A stretch of DNA of 64,000 nt from an uncultured Prevotella sp. (GTDB taxonomy: Bacteria > Bacteroidota > Bacteroidia > Bacteroidales > Bacteroidaceae). The notes below the pieces were generated by a model. The model did not search any database and was not told where the DNA came from. It worked only from the letters and a program-made list of their open reading frames with translations. Made by a program: the position numbers and the translations under genes. Positions 7,342 through 17,970 of the stretch are shown here, one piece after another (position 1 is the stretch's first letter; every line of letters begins with the position of its first letter). Location: the NCBI GenBank assembly GCA_900550365.1, contig URRR01000008.1, forward strand, positions 33,460-97,459. The letters run 5' to 3'.

Positions 7342-10300
7342 ATGCGAAAACCACTACTTTACCTGATGTTGTTGCTGACGGCTCTTACCTTCAGCACACA
7401 GCTCATGGCACAGTCGGGTTCAAGCGGCTTACAGCAGGGCGTATTGCGCGTCAAGCTGCAACGTGAAGTTGCAACGCGCATACAGCAGGCTCCGATGACG
7501 ATGAGCAACGGAGTCGTTACTACCGGCATACAGCAGTTCGACCGTGCCAGTCAGAAAGTGAAGGCAGTACGCATCAGGCGACTTATACCTTACTCGCCCA
7601 AGTTCGAGGAAAGGCACAAGGCCGCCGGGCTTGACCTGTGGTACGAAATCACGTTCGACTCCACGGCAGTCACCCCCGCGTCTGCAGTATCAACCTACAA
7701 GACCGTGCCCGGCATACAGATTGCCGAGACCGTAAGGCCGATGAAGCTTATCGGCGACGGCCCTGCGCACGTAGTATCAATGCCGGCGGCTGCCTCTACG
7801 TCAGAGACAACCATGCCGTTCAACGACCCGATGCTGCCTCAGCAGTGGCATTATCACAACGACGGAACGTTCCTTAACGGCTCTGTGCCCGGCGCTGACA
7901 TCAACGCCTTTGAGGCATGGAAAGAGGAGACCGGCAGCAAGAACGTGCTCGTAGCCATTATCGACGGCGCGTTCCAGACCGACCACCCCGACCTGAAGGA
8001 CAACGTTTGGGTCAATGAGAAAGAGCTTAATGGAACTCCAGGCGTTGACGATGACGGCAACGGATACGTTGACGACATCTACGGCTGGAACTTCGTCTAC
8101 AACTCAAGCGACATCTATCCCCACGAGCACGGTACACACGTGGCCGGAACAGTGGGCGCTACCAACAACAACGGTATCGGCGTAAGCGGCGTTGCCGGAG
8201 GTTCTGACGGCACAGGCGGTGTCAAGATGATGGTGTGCCAGGTGTTCGACTCGCGCAGCTCACTCTCTGCCGACTTCGCCGCAGCCCTCGTCTATGCAGC
8301 CGACATGGGCGCAAGCATAGCCCAGTGCTCATGGGGCTGGAGCGAGTCTGGCTATAAAGAGCAGGCAGTGCTCGACGCCATTGACTACTTCACCGAGTAC
8401 GGCGGCGGCGACAAGATGAGCGGAGGTCTGTGTATCTTCGCCAACGGTAACACCGGCACGACCGGCACATTCTACCCCGCAGCCTACGAGCCTTGCGTGG
8501 CCGTAGCCGCCATGGACCCGATGCTCCATCCCGCCAGCTATTCTTCTAACGGAACGTTCTGCGACATCACCGCCCCCGGCGGCGACGTTGACTACGGAAC
8601 GGCATACGGAGTGCTCAGCACCCTGCCCGACGGAAAGTACGGAACGATGGACGGTACGTCAATGGCCTGCCCCCACGTGTCAGGTATAGCGGCGCTCGTG
8701 CTCTCGAAGTACGGCAACGCGGAGTTCCCCAACTCCACTCTGCGCGAGCAGCTTCTCGCCTCGGTCAACGACTTCTACACCCGCAACCCTGAGGTTGAGG
8801 GCCTGTTCGGAAGCGGATACATCGACGCCTACAAGGCGCTGCAGATGGGTTCAGGCGAGGCGCCCGACGCCGTGGCTGACTTCACCCTCACGCCGTCACA
8901 AGACAACGTGCTCATAGAGTGGACGATACCTGACGCTGACCTGAAGAGCGTTGACCACCACATTATATATTATTCAACGTCACCCTTCACCAGCGTCGCT
9001 GACGCCGAGAACCTCATGCAGGTAACCGTGGACACCAAGTTCTACAACTCCGGCGACCCGATGAGCTACACTCTTGAAGGACTCCGCTCGTTAACCAAAT
9101 ACTACATAGCCATTGCGGCCGTAAGCCGTTACGGCGACGTGTCAGCCCTTTCTGAGGTTAAGGAGTTCACGACCAACGCCGGTCCTGAGACACAGTTTGA
9201 CAAGACATCGCTCAGCCTCAATGTTGACGCAACGCAGGGCGATGTAGCCACTGACCAGTTCATTATCAAGAACGTGGGTGAAGGCATTCTCAAGTACAAC
9301 CTCACGGCATCTACCGTTTCGGCATCTATCTCGACAAATTCTAACTCAAACTCTGCACCGTCACCGGGCCGCGTCGTTTCGGCAGGCAAGAAGATTTCAG
9401 CCTACGCCGCGATGACCGATTACCCCGTTGTTACGTCAGACTTCGTGACCGAGGATTACCCGAAGGAGATGACCTGGTCTGAAGGAATATTCTATAACGT
9501 AGGCGACGACGCGCCCCAGAGCACCAACGCCCTGGCACAGTACTTCTACGTTGACCCGACGACTTATCCCGACGGATTCAACCTTACGGCGCTGCGCTTC
9601 GGCGGTCCGGGCAGTTCTAATACGCCCGAGATTGAGATTTATGACGGCGCACGTTCTATCTCAACGGCAAGCCTGCTGACAAAGGTCAGCTACACGTACT
9701 TCATGTACGGCTACGACATCAACCTTAACCAGCAGATATTCTTCGCTCCGGGCTCAAGCTTCTGGGTTGTAGCCAAGTATCCCGCAGGGCAGACCACGCC
9801 GCTCGGCGCCGGCTATGCCAGCACTGAGAACATCCAGCACTACAGCTTCTACAGCGGCGACAACGGACAGACGTGGACACAGCTCAGCGAAGTGCTCTCT
9901 GAGGGCAACCTCGCTCAGGACGCATCCCTGCTGACATGGGACGTCTACGCAATAAGCAAGAACCCCGACTGGAGCTCAGTGCTCAGCCCCGAACCTATAG
10001 AGGGCACGGTGCGCCCGGGCGAGAGCCAGACGGTAACATTGCAGAACGACGGCCAGAAGATGGTGAACGGCAACTACACGTTCAAGTTAGCCGTTAACAC
10101 CAACGAGACCGACAAGCCCAAGCAGGAGCTGACCGTAACGATGGCCGTTAAAGGCAACAAGCCGCAGCTCTCGTCAGCCAACATCGTTGACTTCGGCGAA
10201 CTGCTGGTAGGCCAGGAGAAGACCATGGGCATTGAAATAAACAACAGCGGCTACGGCGCGTTCTCAGGACAGTGGGGCGGACTGCAGAGTTATGACGGCG

Positions 10301-13300
10301 GACTGGCAAGCAGCTCTGCAGAGTTTGAGACTGAATCTTACAATGCAGGCTTCGCCGCACGCTCAAAGGGCACGCTCAACGTTACATTCAAGCCCGCTTC
10401 AGCCGGCAGCAAGTCTGGCACGATAACCCTTACCGACAAGGACGGCAACAAGTACAGCTTCATCGTACGCGGCGTTGCTTCTGATCCGGCAAAGGTTGAA
10501 GTAGACAAGGAGTCAATCGACTTCGGCTACCTTGAGGTAGGCGGCGAGGCCAAGACGGCCACGATAACCGTCAAGAACACCGGCCAGTATCCTCTCCAGT
10601 ACGTCTTCCCGCGTTACTCTGACGCTACTCTCGAAGGCGTTGACGCCCACAAGTTCGGCTACAGCTACGAGTCAAATCTCGGCGGAAGCGACGCCTTCCA
10701 GTATGACGGCAACCCCGACCTTGTGAACGAGACCGACATCACAAGCCAGTTCAGCGACAACGTATGGCAGTCAGAGGCCATTGACCTCGGCTTCCAGTTC
10801 CCGTTCTACGGCACCAACTACTCACAGATATACGTCAACAACCGCGGCGGCATAGCCGTGCAGAAGATTGACGGCAACATACAGTGCATGGTGCCCACGG
10901 CCGACTGCGTGCAGGGCCTCGGCTACATCTCGGCCTACGCATGCTCTGGAACTCTCCACACCGGTGCCAACAGTAAGATATCTTACGGCCGCCAGGACGG
11001 CAAGTTCACCATCAAGTTCAAGGACGTGCTCGCTCCCGTCTACGGCGACGAGTACACTCCGATAAGCTTCCACATGTCGCTCAACGCTGACGGAAGCATA
11101 GAGGTCTACTATGACAGCTATGACCCGTACGCAACGTTCAACAGCGGCACTGACGTGTTCATCGGCGTTTCAGACATCAACTGCGAAGACCCCTTCGTGG
11201 TTACCGACGCTGACTACGCCCGCGAAAACTCCCTCTACCAGCAGATAACCACAGGCACGGCAGTGCGCATCATTGCTCCCGCCACGTCAATGGTAGAGTC
11301 TCTCTCAAGCACCGACGGCGTCATTGGCATCGGCGAGACCAAGGAGATTACCATTACGGCGAAGGCCGTTGACGGCATGTACGCAGGCGAGCTGGTCAAC
11401 AACCTGACCATGATAACCAACGACCCCGTCACCCCGAGCAAGAACATCGTGCTTAAGGCCAACATCACAGGTGACGGTCTTGTGCCGGTGGTAGGCGTTG
11501 ACAAGCAGACGGTTGACTTCGGCGAAGTGTTCCGCACGTCAACTGCACGCCAGTCAGTGCTGCTCAGCAACAACGGCACCAACGACCTCGTAGTAACCTC
11601 AGTTACCACTGACGACGGCAAGGTTACCGTTGACGATGAGATTGCCAAGGGCTTCACCGTTAAGCCCGGATACGGCAAGGACATCTTCATCACCCTGCCT
11701 ACCGAGACTGAAGGCGAAGTATCTGACTTTGTACGCATCAATTACGCTGACCAGCCAGAGACCGCTATCAACGTAAGCGGCACCGTAATAGGATGCCCTG
11801 ATATAGCTGTTGCGCCTGAGGCTCTTGACCTCACGACCGACTGCGGCACCAACCTCAGCCAGGAGCTGACCGTAAGCAACGCCGGCAACGAGGACCTGAC
11901 GTTCTCTATTGAGCCTGACGACCTCTTCAACGTGGCCGACCTTGAGACCGAGACGGCTGCCGAATTCGGCTACCAGTACAAGTCAAAGACCGACTACGAC
12001 GAGGTTGAGTACAACTGGATTGACATAACCAATGACCCCGAGGCCGCTCATCAGGACTTCACTTACTATCTTGACAAGACCGACTATTACACGGTTGAGC
12101 TGCCCTTCGAGTTCCCGTTCTACGGCAAGAAGTACAAGACGATGTACATATACAACGTCGGCTTCGTATCGTTCACCCAGCACGAGGACTACAAGGAGTT
12201 CCCGACTCCTCCGTCAGAGTTCCCGACCGAAGGCACGTTCTATACCAATATCATCGCTCCTTACTGGGGCAACCACACCATGGACGTGTCTACCGCCAAC
12301 GGAACTTACTATAAGGACGAGGGCGACCACGTAGTAGTTTCGTTCATCGGCTACGGCAACAGCATGATGCTGGGCATGGACTTCCAGGTAATCCTCTATA
12401 AGGACGGAACGTACAAGTTCCAGTATCACCTGCAGGACGGCGGCGTGATGAACGGCGTGTTCGGACTTGCCGGCATGCAGGACGAGAGCGGCACAATAGG
12501 CGTACGCCTGCCTGACCAGTGCATCTCGAGCGGCAACGCCGTTGAGTTCTATCCCGTCAAGACATTCACCGTGCCCGCCGGCGAAAACGTCAGCGTGCCG
12601 CTGGAGATTCTGGCCGACAACCTTGGCGGTGAATACTCTACCGATGTAGTGCTGAGAACCAACGTTCCGACAAAGTCTGAGGTTAAAGTTCCTCTCAACC
12701 TGACCATCAACGGCACGCCCGAGCCGGTATTCCCGCAGAGCGTTGTCAACGAGGCCGTTGTAGGTTCTCAGATAATGGGATACTTCGAGACAGAGTTCCA
12801 GATTGCAAACGCAGGTACTAAGGCGTTCAAGATAACGAACGTTGACCTGCCTGTGGATGATATGTTCAGCGAGCCTGCTCAGCTGTTCTACTGGAACACA
12901 GACGTACAGCAGGGCGGCGGCATCGACCCGGGACCCCTCAGCCTCGACGCTTCTTCAACGGCAGGACAGTGGATGATGTACACTCCGGGCACTGAAATCG
13001 AGGTAGGCCGCGAGCCGGCACGCTTCAGCATCTGGATGTACGACACATTTATGCCCTGGGAGTTCAAAAAGACGATGACCGTTACCGTTGAAGGCCTTGA
13101 CGACGGTACAACAGAGGTAGAGATACCCGTAACGCTGGCTTATACCGACGCTCCCGCACTGACCGTAAGCCCGGCCGAGGGCATTACGCTCAACGTGAAG
13201 AACAGCAGCGAGGCCGTGCAGGGCAGCATGACGATAAGCAACACCGGACAGTACAAGATGACTTACTCGCTCCGCATGGACCCGACGGGCATCGGCGAGA

Positions 13301-15117
13301 CCCTGCCCGAGCCTGACTACGGCGGAGGCATACCCGGCATAATGAGTACGGCCGGCGTGGCCAACCTCAGCAAGGAAGCCTTCACGAGCCTCTTCAGCCG
13401 CACGGCAAAAGAGATTGAGCCGCACACTGTATTTGAAGGATTCGTCTATGACGTTCCGCCATACGACTGCAACAACATCCTCTATTACCCCGTGCTCGGC
13501 GTTGAGACGCCCAACAGCTACATGATAGGCTCAGGCAGCACTACCAACAGCTTCTACGCCGCTACGCGCTTCACGGCTCCTGAAGAGGGCTTCAACGTAT
13601 CGCGTCTGTACTTCTACGGCACCATAGCCGACAACGAGAACGTTGACTTCGAGGCGTACATCGTACAGGGCGGCAACGTGGCCGACGGACAGATAATAGG
13701 CCAGGGCAAGCTCCGCGTAGAGAAGGAGACGCCTCACTACGATGAGGGTACAGGCGCCATGGCCTACGTAGGCGAGCCCCGCACGCTTGAGTTCGACAAG
13801 GCTGTCTACATCAACCCGAACGACACGTTCTACGTAGTGCTGAAGTATCCGGCCGTAGAGAATGCCAACGCCTACATCATACAGAAGCAGGACGGCATGG
13901 AGGCAGGCCGCTTCATGGCATACAACGCCCAGACGGGCTGGTATGACCTTGGCGACTACATGTACCAGTCTTACTACTCATCGTTCGGTTACATGATGAC
14001 CTGCGTTGAGGACGAGCCGGGCAAGCCGTGGATTAAGCTGCTCGACAGCCAGACCGAAGGCACCCTTGAGGTAGGCCAGAGCAGAGAAGTAAACTTCGAG
14101 GTTGACCCCGAATCGTCTTACTTCGAGCGCGACAACAAGGCCGTAATCGTCATCAAGACCAACGACCCGCAGAACCAGATATACAACTATCCGGTAACGC
14201 TCAACCGCAACGCCGCTCCGGTCATCACCCTGCCCGAGGGAACGGTAACCGTACCCGAAGGTCAGACGGCCGAGATGCACGTAACCGTTGAGGACGCTGA
14301 GGGCGAGATCTTCATGGTCAACATCGACGACCTTAACGAGCACATAGCAACCATAGGCGAGTGCACGCTGACAGCAGCCGACGGCACAACGTCAACCGTT
14401 GACGGCTCTGACGGCGTAGCCGTGCCCGCAGGCAGCAAGCTCGACATGACCATTGTGCTCAAGCCCGGTTACGAGGACGCAGGCCAGCACACCGTAGTAA
14501 TATCGGCACAGGACCTTACGTTCAACCTGAGAACGGCCAACGCCATCTACTATGTGGAGAACGTCAACCGCGCGCCTGAATACACAGGCGACGAGGAAAT
14601 CAACGTGAACGTCAACGGAACTACGGGCGTGATACCGTTCAGCACGGTATTCTCTGACCCCGACGGTGACGAGATGACCTACACCTCTACGCTTGACGAC
14701 ACCCGGTACGTAAGCCTCTTCACCAACGCCGAGGGCTTCATCCTCTCAGGAACGGCAACGGGCACGGCTGAGCTGACCCTCACCGCCACCGACGCCGCAG
14801 GCCTCTCAACGGAGCAGAAGGTAACCGTCAACGTGGTACCGTCAACGGGCATAGGCTCGGTTGAGACCGGACGCGACATCACGGTAAGCCCCAACCCCGT
14901 GGTTGACGTGGTTAACGTGACGCTCGGCAACGATGCCGACAACGTGAACTATTACGTTTACGACAACGCCGGCAGTCTGGTAGCTGCGGCTCACGCGGCC
15001 CACAAGGCAGCAGGCGAGCCTCAGACGCTCGACATCAGCAGCCGCCCGGCAGGCATCTACCGCATCAAGGTGACAACAGCCGACGGCTCGTTCACCGCTT
15101 CGGTAGTTAAGAAGTAA
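7342..15117 (+). CDS. Giant T9SS-exported subtilisin-family serine protease
   Basis: The 2591-residue protein has a Sec signal peptide (residues 1-23) and a propeptide-like region. Its S8 peptidase domain shows all three catalytic residues: Asp208 (VAIIDGA), His266 (HEHGTHVAGT) and Ser440 (DGTSMACPH). A fibronectin III-like domain follows at about 510-610. Next comes a long array of ASH/choice-of-anchor beta-sandwich modules, seen as repeated (V/I)DFG-E openings near 950, 1050 and 1390. Cadherin-like repeats follow. The last 85 residues form a type A T9SS sorting domain (SPNPVVDVV start, PAGIYRIKV, ending in lysines). It is predicted to cross the outer membrane by T9SS and be attached or released outside, cleaving proteins. 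The substrate is unknown. It is monocistronic, with an AT-rich leader and a strong terminator. Confidence 0.93.
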   Translation: MRKPLLYLMLLLTALTFSTQLMAQSGSSGLQQGVLRVKLQREVATRIQQAPMTMSNGVVTTGIQQFDRASQKVKAVRIRRLIPYSPKFEERHKAAGLDLWYEITFDSTAVTPASAVSTYKTVPGIQIAETVRPMKLIGDGPAHVVSMPAAASTSETTMPFNDPMLPQQWHYHNDGTFLNGSVPGADINAFEAWKEETGSKNVLVAIIDGAFQTDHPDLKDNVWVNEKELNGTPGVDDDGNGYVDDIYGWNFVYNSSDIYPHEHGTHVAGTVGATNNNGIGVSGVAGGSDGTGGVKMMVCQVFDSRSSLSADFAAALVYAADMGASIAQCSWGWSESGYKEQAVLDAIDYFTEYGGGDKMSGGLCIFANGNTGTTGTFYPAAYEPCVAVAAMDPMLHPASYSSNGTFCDITAPGGDVDYGTAYGVLSTLPDGKYGTMDGTSMACPHVSGIAALVLSKYGNAEFPNSTLREQLLASVNDFYTRNPEVEGLFGSGYIDAYKALQMGSGEAPDAVADFTLTPSQDNVLIEWTIPDADLKSVDHHIIYYSTSPFTSVADAENLMQVTVDTKFYNSGDPMSYTLEGLRSLTKYYIAIAAVSRYGDVSALSEVKEFTTNAGPETQFDKTSLSLNVDATQGDVATDQFIIKNVGEGILKYNLTASTVSASISTNSNSNSAPSPGRVVSAGKKISAYAAMTDYPVVTSDFVTEDYPKEMTWSEGIFYNVGDDAPQSTNALAQYFYVDPTTYPDGFNLTALRFGGPGSSNTPEIEIYDGARSISTASLLTKVSYTYFMYGYDINLNQQIFFAPGSSFWVVAKYPAGQTTPLGAGYASTENIQHYSFYSGDNGQTWTQLSEVLSEGNLAQDASLLTWDVYAISKNPDWSSVLSPEPIEGTVRPGESQTVTLQNDGQKMVNGNYTFKLAVNTNETDKPKQELTVTMAVKGNKPQLSSANIVDFGELLVGQEKTMGIEINNSGYGAFSGQWGGLQSYDGGLASSSAEFETESYNAGFAARSKGTLNVTFKPASAGSKSGTITLTDKDGNKYSFIVRGVASDPAKVEVDKESIDFGYLEVGGEAKTATITVKNTGQYPLQYVFPRYSDATLEGVDAHKFGYSYESNLGGSDAFQYDGNPDLVNETDITSQFSDNVWQSEAIDLGFQFPFYGTNYSQIYVNNRGGIAVQKIDGNIQCMVPTADCVQGLGYISAYACSGTLHTGANSKISYGRQDGKFTIKFKDVLAPVYGDEYTPISFHMSLNADGSIEVYYDSYDPYATFNSGTDVFIGVSDINCEDPFVVTDADYARENSLYQQITTGTAVRIIAPATSMVESLSSTDGVIGIGETKEITITAKAVDGMYAGELVNNLTMITNDPVTPSKNIVLKANITGDGLVPVVGVDKQTVDFGEVFRTSTARQSVLLSNNGTNDLVVTSVTTDDGKVTVDDEIAKGFTVKPGYGKDIFITLPTETEGEVSDFVRINYADQPETAINVSGTVIGCPDIAVAPEALDLTTDCGTNLSQELTVSNAGNEDLTFSIEPDDLFNVADLETETAAEFGYQYKSKTDYDEVEYNWIDITNDPEAAHQDFTYYLDKTDYYTVELPFEFPFYGKKYKTMYIYNVGFVSFTQHEDYKEFPTPPSEFPTEGTFYTNIIAPYWGNHTMDVSTANGTYYKDEGDHVVVSFIGYGNSMMLGMDFQVILYKDGTYKFQYHLQDGGVMNGVFGLAGMQDESGTIGVRLPDQCISSGNAVEFYPVKTFTVPAGENVSVPLEILADNLGGEYSTDVVLRTNVPTKSEVKVPLNLTINGTPEPVFPQSVVNEAVVGSQIMGYFETEFQIANAGTKAFKITNVDLPVDDMFSEPAQLFYWNTDVQQGGGIDPGPLSLDASSTAGQWMMYTPGTEIEVGREPARFSIWMYDTFMPWEFKKTMTVTVEGLDDGTTEVEIPVTLAYTDAPALTVSPAEGITLNVKNSSEAVQGSMTISNTGQYKMTYSLRMDPTGIGETLPEPDYGGGIPGIMSTAGVANLSKEAFTSLFSRTAKEIEPHTVFEGFVYDVPPYDCNNILYYPVLGVETPNSYMIGSGSTTNSFYAATRFTAPEEGFNVSRLYFYGTIADNENVDFEAYIVQGGNVADGQIIGQGKLRVEKETPHYDEGTGAMAYVGEPRTLEFDKAVYINPNDTFYVVLKYPAVENANAYIIQKQDGMEAGRFMAYNAQTGWYDLGDYMYQSYYSSFGYMMTCVEDEPGKPWIKLLDSQTEGTLEVGQSREVNFEVDPESSYFERDNKAVIVIKTNDPQNQIYNYPVTLNRNAAPVITLPEGTVTVPEGQTAEMHVTVEDAEGEIFMVNIDDLNEHIATIGECTLTAADGTTSTVDGSDGVAVPAGSKLDMTIVLKPGYEDAGQHTVVISAQDLTFNLRTANAIYYVENVNRAPEYTGDEEINVNVNGTTGVIPFSTVFSDPDGDEMTYTSTLDDTRYVSLFTNAEGFILSGTATGTAELTLTATDAAGLSTEQKVTVNVVPSTGIGSVETGRDITVSPNPVVDVVNVTLGNDADNVNYYVYDNAGSLVAAAHAAHKAAGEPQTLDISSRPAGIYRIKVTTADGSFTASVVKK

Positions 15118-15139
15118 CAATTAAAAAATAACAATTAAA

Positions 15140-15179
15140 AAAGTCCGCCTTTCGTTTCGTGAAAGGCGGACTTTTTTTT
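15140..15179 (+). terminator. Intrinsic terminator of the subtilisin gene
   Basis: AAAGTCCGCCTTTC at 15140-15153 pairs perfectly with 15161-15174 around a 7-nt loop and is followed by eight or more T. It lies 23 bp after the stop codon. Confidence 0.9.
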
Positions 15180-15180
15180 A

Positions 15181-15464
15181 GGGACGAGCAGACAAGTGAC
15201 AAGCAAGCTTTTCAGCAGACAAGCAGACAAGGGACAAGCAAACAAGGAGATTTCCTTTGTTTCAGCAGACAAGGAGATTTGTTTTGTTTCAGCAGACAAG
15301 GAGATTTGTTTTGTTTCAGCAGACAAGGAGATTTCCTTAAAGCGATTAAGAATTAAGATACAAACAGACAAGGGACAAGCTACAAAGCAAATCTCCTTGT
15401 TTGCTTGTCTGCTTGTCCCTTGTCTGCTGAAAAGTCTTGTCTGCTAAAAAGTCTGCTGAAAAGC
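15181..15464. repeat. AGCAGACAAG array, forward then reverse
   Basis: Forward words (15185-15335), including four AGCAGACAAGGAGATTT units, are followed by reverse-complement words CTTGTCTGCT (15385-15462). The reverse part, read on the minus strand, directly follows the NDH-2 stop codon. The two halves make a large imperfect palindrome between convergent genes. Confidence 0.75.
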
Positions 15465-16808
15465 TTAATTCTCTTTGAGGTCTTCTCCCCAGTGGGTTAC
15501 GGCCTCGCGGGCTTCGCGCTCACGTATCTCCTTGGCCTTGAGGGGATAGAATATCATGCGGAGCGACTGGTTATAGTTGAAGTAGTTCCATACCCAGTTG
15601 AGCATGACGACCACCTTGTTCCTTACGCCGAGGATTGAGCGCAGATGGACTACGAGCCACATCACCCAGGCTACGAAGCCGCTCATCTTGACGCTGGAGA
15701 ACTCGGCCACGGCCTTGTTGCGGCCTACGGTGGCCATTGAGCCGAGGTTCTTGTACTTGAAGGGGCGCATCTCCTTGCCTTTCTCCAGGCGGCGGATGTT
15801 GCGGGCCAGGTTTTTGCCCTGCTGTATGGCCACCTGGGCGAGCTGCGGATGGCCGTTGGGATAGTCTTCGTCGCCCTGAACGATGCACTGGTCGCCGATG
15901 CAGAAGACCGAGTCCATGCCTTCCACCTGATTGAAGCGGTCAACCTTTATGCGCCGGCCGCGGCCGAGATGCTCTGCGCCGAGGTTGCCCACGGGGCTGC
16001 CGGCCACGCCGCTTACCCAGATGAACGTGCGCGTGGCTATGTTGCTGCCGTCGGCCAGCATCACCTTGTGGTCCTGGTAGTCGGTAACCATCTTGTTGAG
16101 CAGCACGTTGACGCCCATCTTGCGGAGGAACTTCTCGACGGCCGCCGACGACTCGGGCGACATGCCTGAGAGCAGGCGGTTGCCGGCCTCGATGAGGTAG
16201 ATGTTCATCAGGCTGGGGTCAAGGTCGGGATAGTCGTGCGGCAGCACGGTATGCTTCATCTCCGAGAGTACGCCGGCTACCTCTACGCCCGTGGCTCCGC
16301 CGCCTACGATGACCACGTTGAGCAGTTCCTGCTGCTCTATCTTCGTGGCGCAGGTTATGGCGCGCTCTATGTTGGCCAGTATGGCGTTCTGCAGGCCCAT
16401 GGCCTCTGAGACGGTCTTCATCGGCATGGCCTCGCTCTCTACGTTCTTGTTGCCGTAGAAGTTGGTAGTAGTTCCGGCGGCCAGCACGAGATAGTCATAG
16501 TCTACCTTGCCGATTGACGTCTGTATCAGCTTCTTCTCGGGATAGACGGCTCGCAGCTCGGCCATGCGGTAATATACGTTCCTGCTGTGCTGGAAAATCT
16601 TGCGGAACGGGAATGAGATTGAGCTGGGCTCCATGCCCGCCGATGCCACCTGATAAATAAGCGGCGGGAACTGGTGGTAATTGTTCCTGTCGATAAGTAT
16701 AATCTGATAGCCTGACTTCTTTAACTTGTTGGCTACCTTCAGACCGGCGAATCCTCCGCCGACGATGACAATACGCTTCTTGTCACCTTTTTCAATGTTC
16801 AGACTCAT
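15465..16808 (-). CDS. ndh: Type II NADH:quinone oxidoreductase (NDH-2)
   Basis: A 447-residue single-subunit flavoprotein that passes electrons from NADH to quinone without pumping protons, on the inner face of the cytoplasmic membrane. The FAD-binding GGGFAG motif is at about residues 17-22. A second Rossmann GGGATGVE, for NADH, is near 165. The C-terminal part holds hydrophobic and aromatic helices (VAWVMWLVVHL, MLNWVWNYF) typical of the membrane-anchoring end of NDH-2. Length is as expected. It is probably monocistronic, with a -7 element at 16861-16868. Its 3' end merges directly into AGCAGACAAG repeats. Confidence 0.93.
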   Translation of the reverse strand: MSLNIEKGDKKRIVIVGGGFAGLKVANKLKKSGYQIILIDRNNYHQFPPLIYQVASAGMEPSSISFPFRKIFQHSRNVYYRMAELRAVYPEKKLIQTSIGKVDYDYLVLAAGTTTNFYGNKNVESEAMPMKTVSEAMGLQNAILANIERAITCATKIEQQELLNVVIVGGGATGVEVAGVLSEMKHTVLPHDYPDLDPSLMNIYLIEAGNRLLSGMSPESSAAVEKFLRKMGVNVLLNKMVTDYQDHKVMLADGSNIATRTFIWVSGVAGSPVGNLGAEHLGRGRRIKVDRFNQVEGMDSVFCIGDQCIVQGDEDYPNGHPQLAQVAIQQGKNLARNIRRLEKGKEMRPFKYKNLGSMATVGRNKAVAEFSSVKMSGFVAWVMWLVVHLRSILGVRNKVVVMLNWVWNYFNYNQSLRMIFYPLKAKEIREREAREAVTHWGEDLKEN

Positions 16809-16860
16809 GTTGATAAAGGTGTAAAATTATTTTAATTACATGTAATACTAAAGACTTGAG

Positions 16861-16868
16861 CAAAGTTA
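16861..16868 (-). promoter_or_regulatory. Putative -7 element of ndh
   Basis: On the minus strand this reads TAACTTTG, a TAnnTTTG match, with GTTG 20 nt upstream near the -33 position. It is 52 bp before the ndh ATG. Confidence 0.55.
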
Positions 16869-16959
16869 ACTCTTTTGTCTCTAAAAAGCAACATACTGAC
16901 TGTAAATTTTATCCTTATACCCCGATTTATTGATTTAATTCAATTCAATTATAATTAGC

Positions 16960-17340
16960 AGACAAGGGACAAGCAGACATTTCAGCAGACAAGGCACGAG
17001 CAGACGAGCAGACAAGGAGATTTGCTCTGTTGGCAGACAAGGAGACGGTAAATGAGGGGATGAAAGGATACTTCTTGCGCTGCTGAAGAGCATATTTTGC
17101 GGCTCAAAAGGCGGCATATGCGTAACTCGTTGATTTTCAGCCGGCAATACTTCAAACAAAACAGACTTTAAATTTTTAATCTGAATATCCAAATAACAGA
17201 GCAAATCTCCTTGTCTGCTTGTCTGCTCGTCCATTGTCTACTGAAAAGTCTTGTCTGCTGAAAAGTCTTGTCTACTGAAAAGTCTGCCAACAGAGCAAAT
17301 CTCCTTGTCTGCTCGTCTGCTTGTCACTTGTTTACTAAAA
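16960..17340. repeat. AGCAGACAAG arrays flanking a unique spacer
   Basis: Forward words at 16960-17045, a unique spacer (17046-17200), then reverse words CTTGTCTGCT at 17205-17335. GAGCAAATCTCCTTGTCTGC occurs twice (about 17199 and 17292). The stretch between ndh and greA has no supported gene. The short frames crossing it consist of repeat words. Confidence 0.7.
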
Positions 17341-17353
17341 AATGTGTTTTTAT

Positions 17354-17384
17354 TTTGTGCTTCGCAAGATTTGTATTATCTTTG
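17354..17384 (+). promoter_or_regulatory. Bacteroidetes-type promoter of greA
   Basis: TTTG at 17354-17357, a 19-nt spacer and TATCTTTG at 17377-17384 match the TTTG-N19-TAnnTTTG consensus exactly. The implied leader of about 110 nt includes a CCGACATTCAGAGAAATGCCGGAAT imperfect hairpin and an A/T-rich start region. Confidence 0.8.
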
Positions 17385-17502
17385 CAGAGGAAAACAACAT
17401 TAACGATAATAAGAGAGACAGGCGGATTCCGACATTCAGAGAAATGCCGGAATTCTCTTTTTGTCTATCTAAAAAAACAACAATTTTAAATTTATTTTAA
17501 CT

Positions 17503-17970
17503 ATGGCTTACATGTCACAAGAAGGCTACGACAAGCTGGTGGCCGAACTTAAACATCTTGAAAGCGTGGAGCGCCCCAAGGCTTCGGCCGCTATAGCCGA
17601 GGCACGCGACAAGGGCGACCTCAGCGAGAACTCGGAGTATGACGCGGCAAAGGAAGCACAGGCTCATCTTGAAGATAAAATCAACCGCATAAAACTGGCA
17701 ATCTCTGAGGCGAAAATAGTAGATACCTCGCGGCTGAGCACCGACAGCGTGCAGATACTCTCGAAGGTGGAAATGACCAACATGGCCAACAAGGCCAAAA
17801 TGACTTACACCATAGTAAGCGAGAGCGAGGCTAACCTGCGCGAGGGCAAGATATCCATCAAAACGCCTATCGCCCAGGGACTGCTCAACAAGAAAGTGGG
17901 CGACGAGGTGGAAATAAAAATACCACGCGGCACCATAAAACTGAGAATCGATAAAATTAGTGTTGAATGA
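17503..17970 (+). CDS. greA: Transcription elongation factor GreA
   Basis: A 155-residue GreA, which enters the RNA polymerase secondary channel and stimulates cleavage of backtracked transcripts. The N-terminal antiparallel coiled coil (residues 1-75) carries the acidic tip signature GDLSENSEYDAAKEAQ at 43-58. The C-terminal FKBP-like domain ends in the typical GDEVEIKIPRGTIKLRI pattern. Length matches the family. The gene has an excellent TTTG-N19-TATCTTTG promoter. Arrays of GGTTATGAGGT words begin right after the stop. The HIT gene follows 309 bp downstream on the same strand. Confidence 0.95.
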   Translation: MAYMSQEGYDKLVAELKHLESVERPKASAAIAEARDKGDLSENSEYDAAKEAQAHLEDKINRIKLAISEAKIVDTSRLSTDSVQILSKVEMTNMANKAKMTYTIVSESEANLREGKISIKTPIAQGLLNKKVGDEVEIKIPRGTIKLRIDKISVE

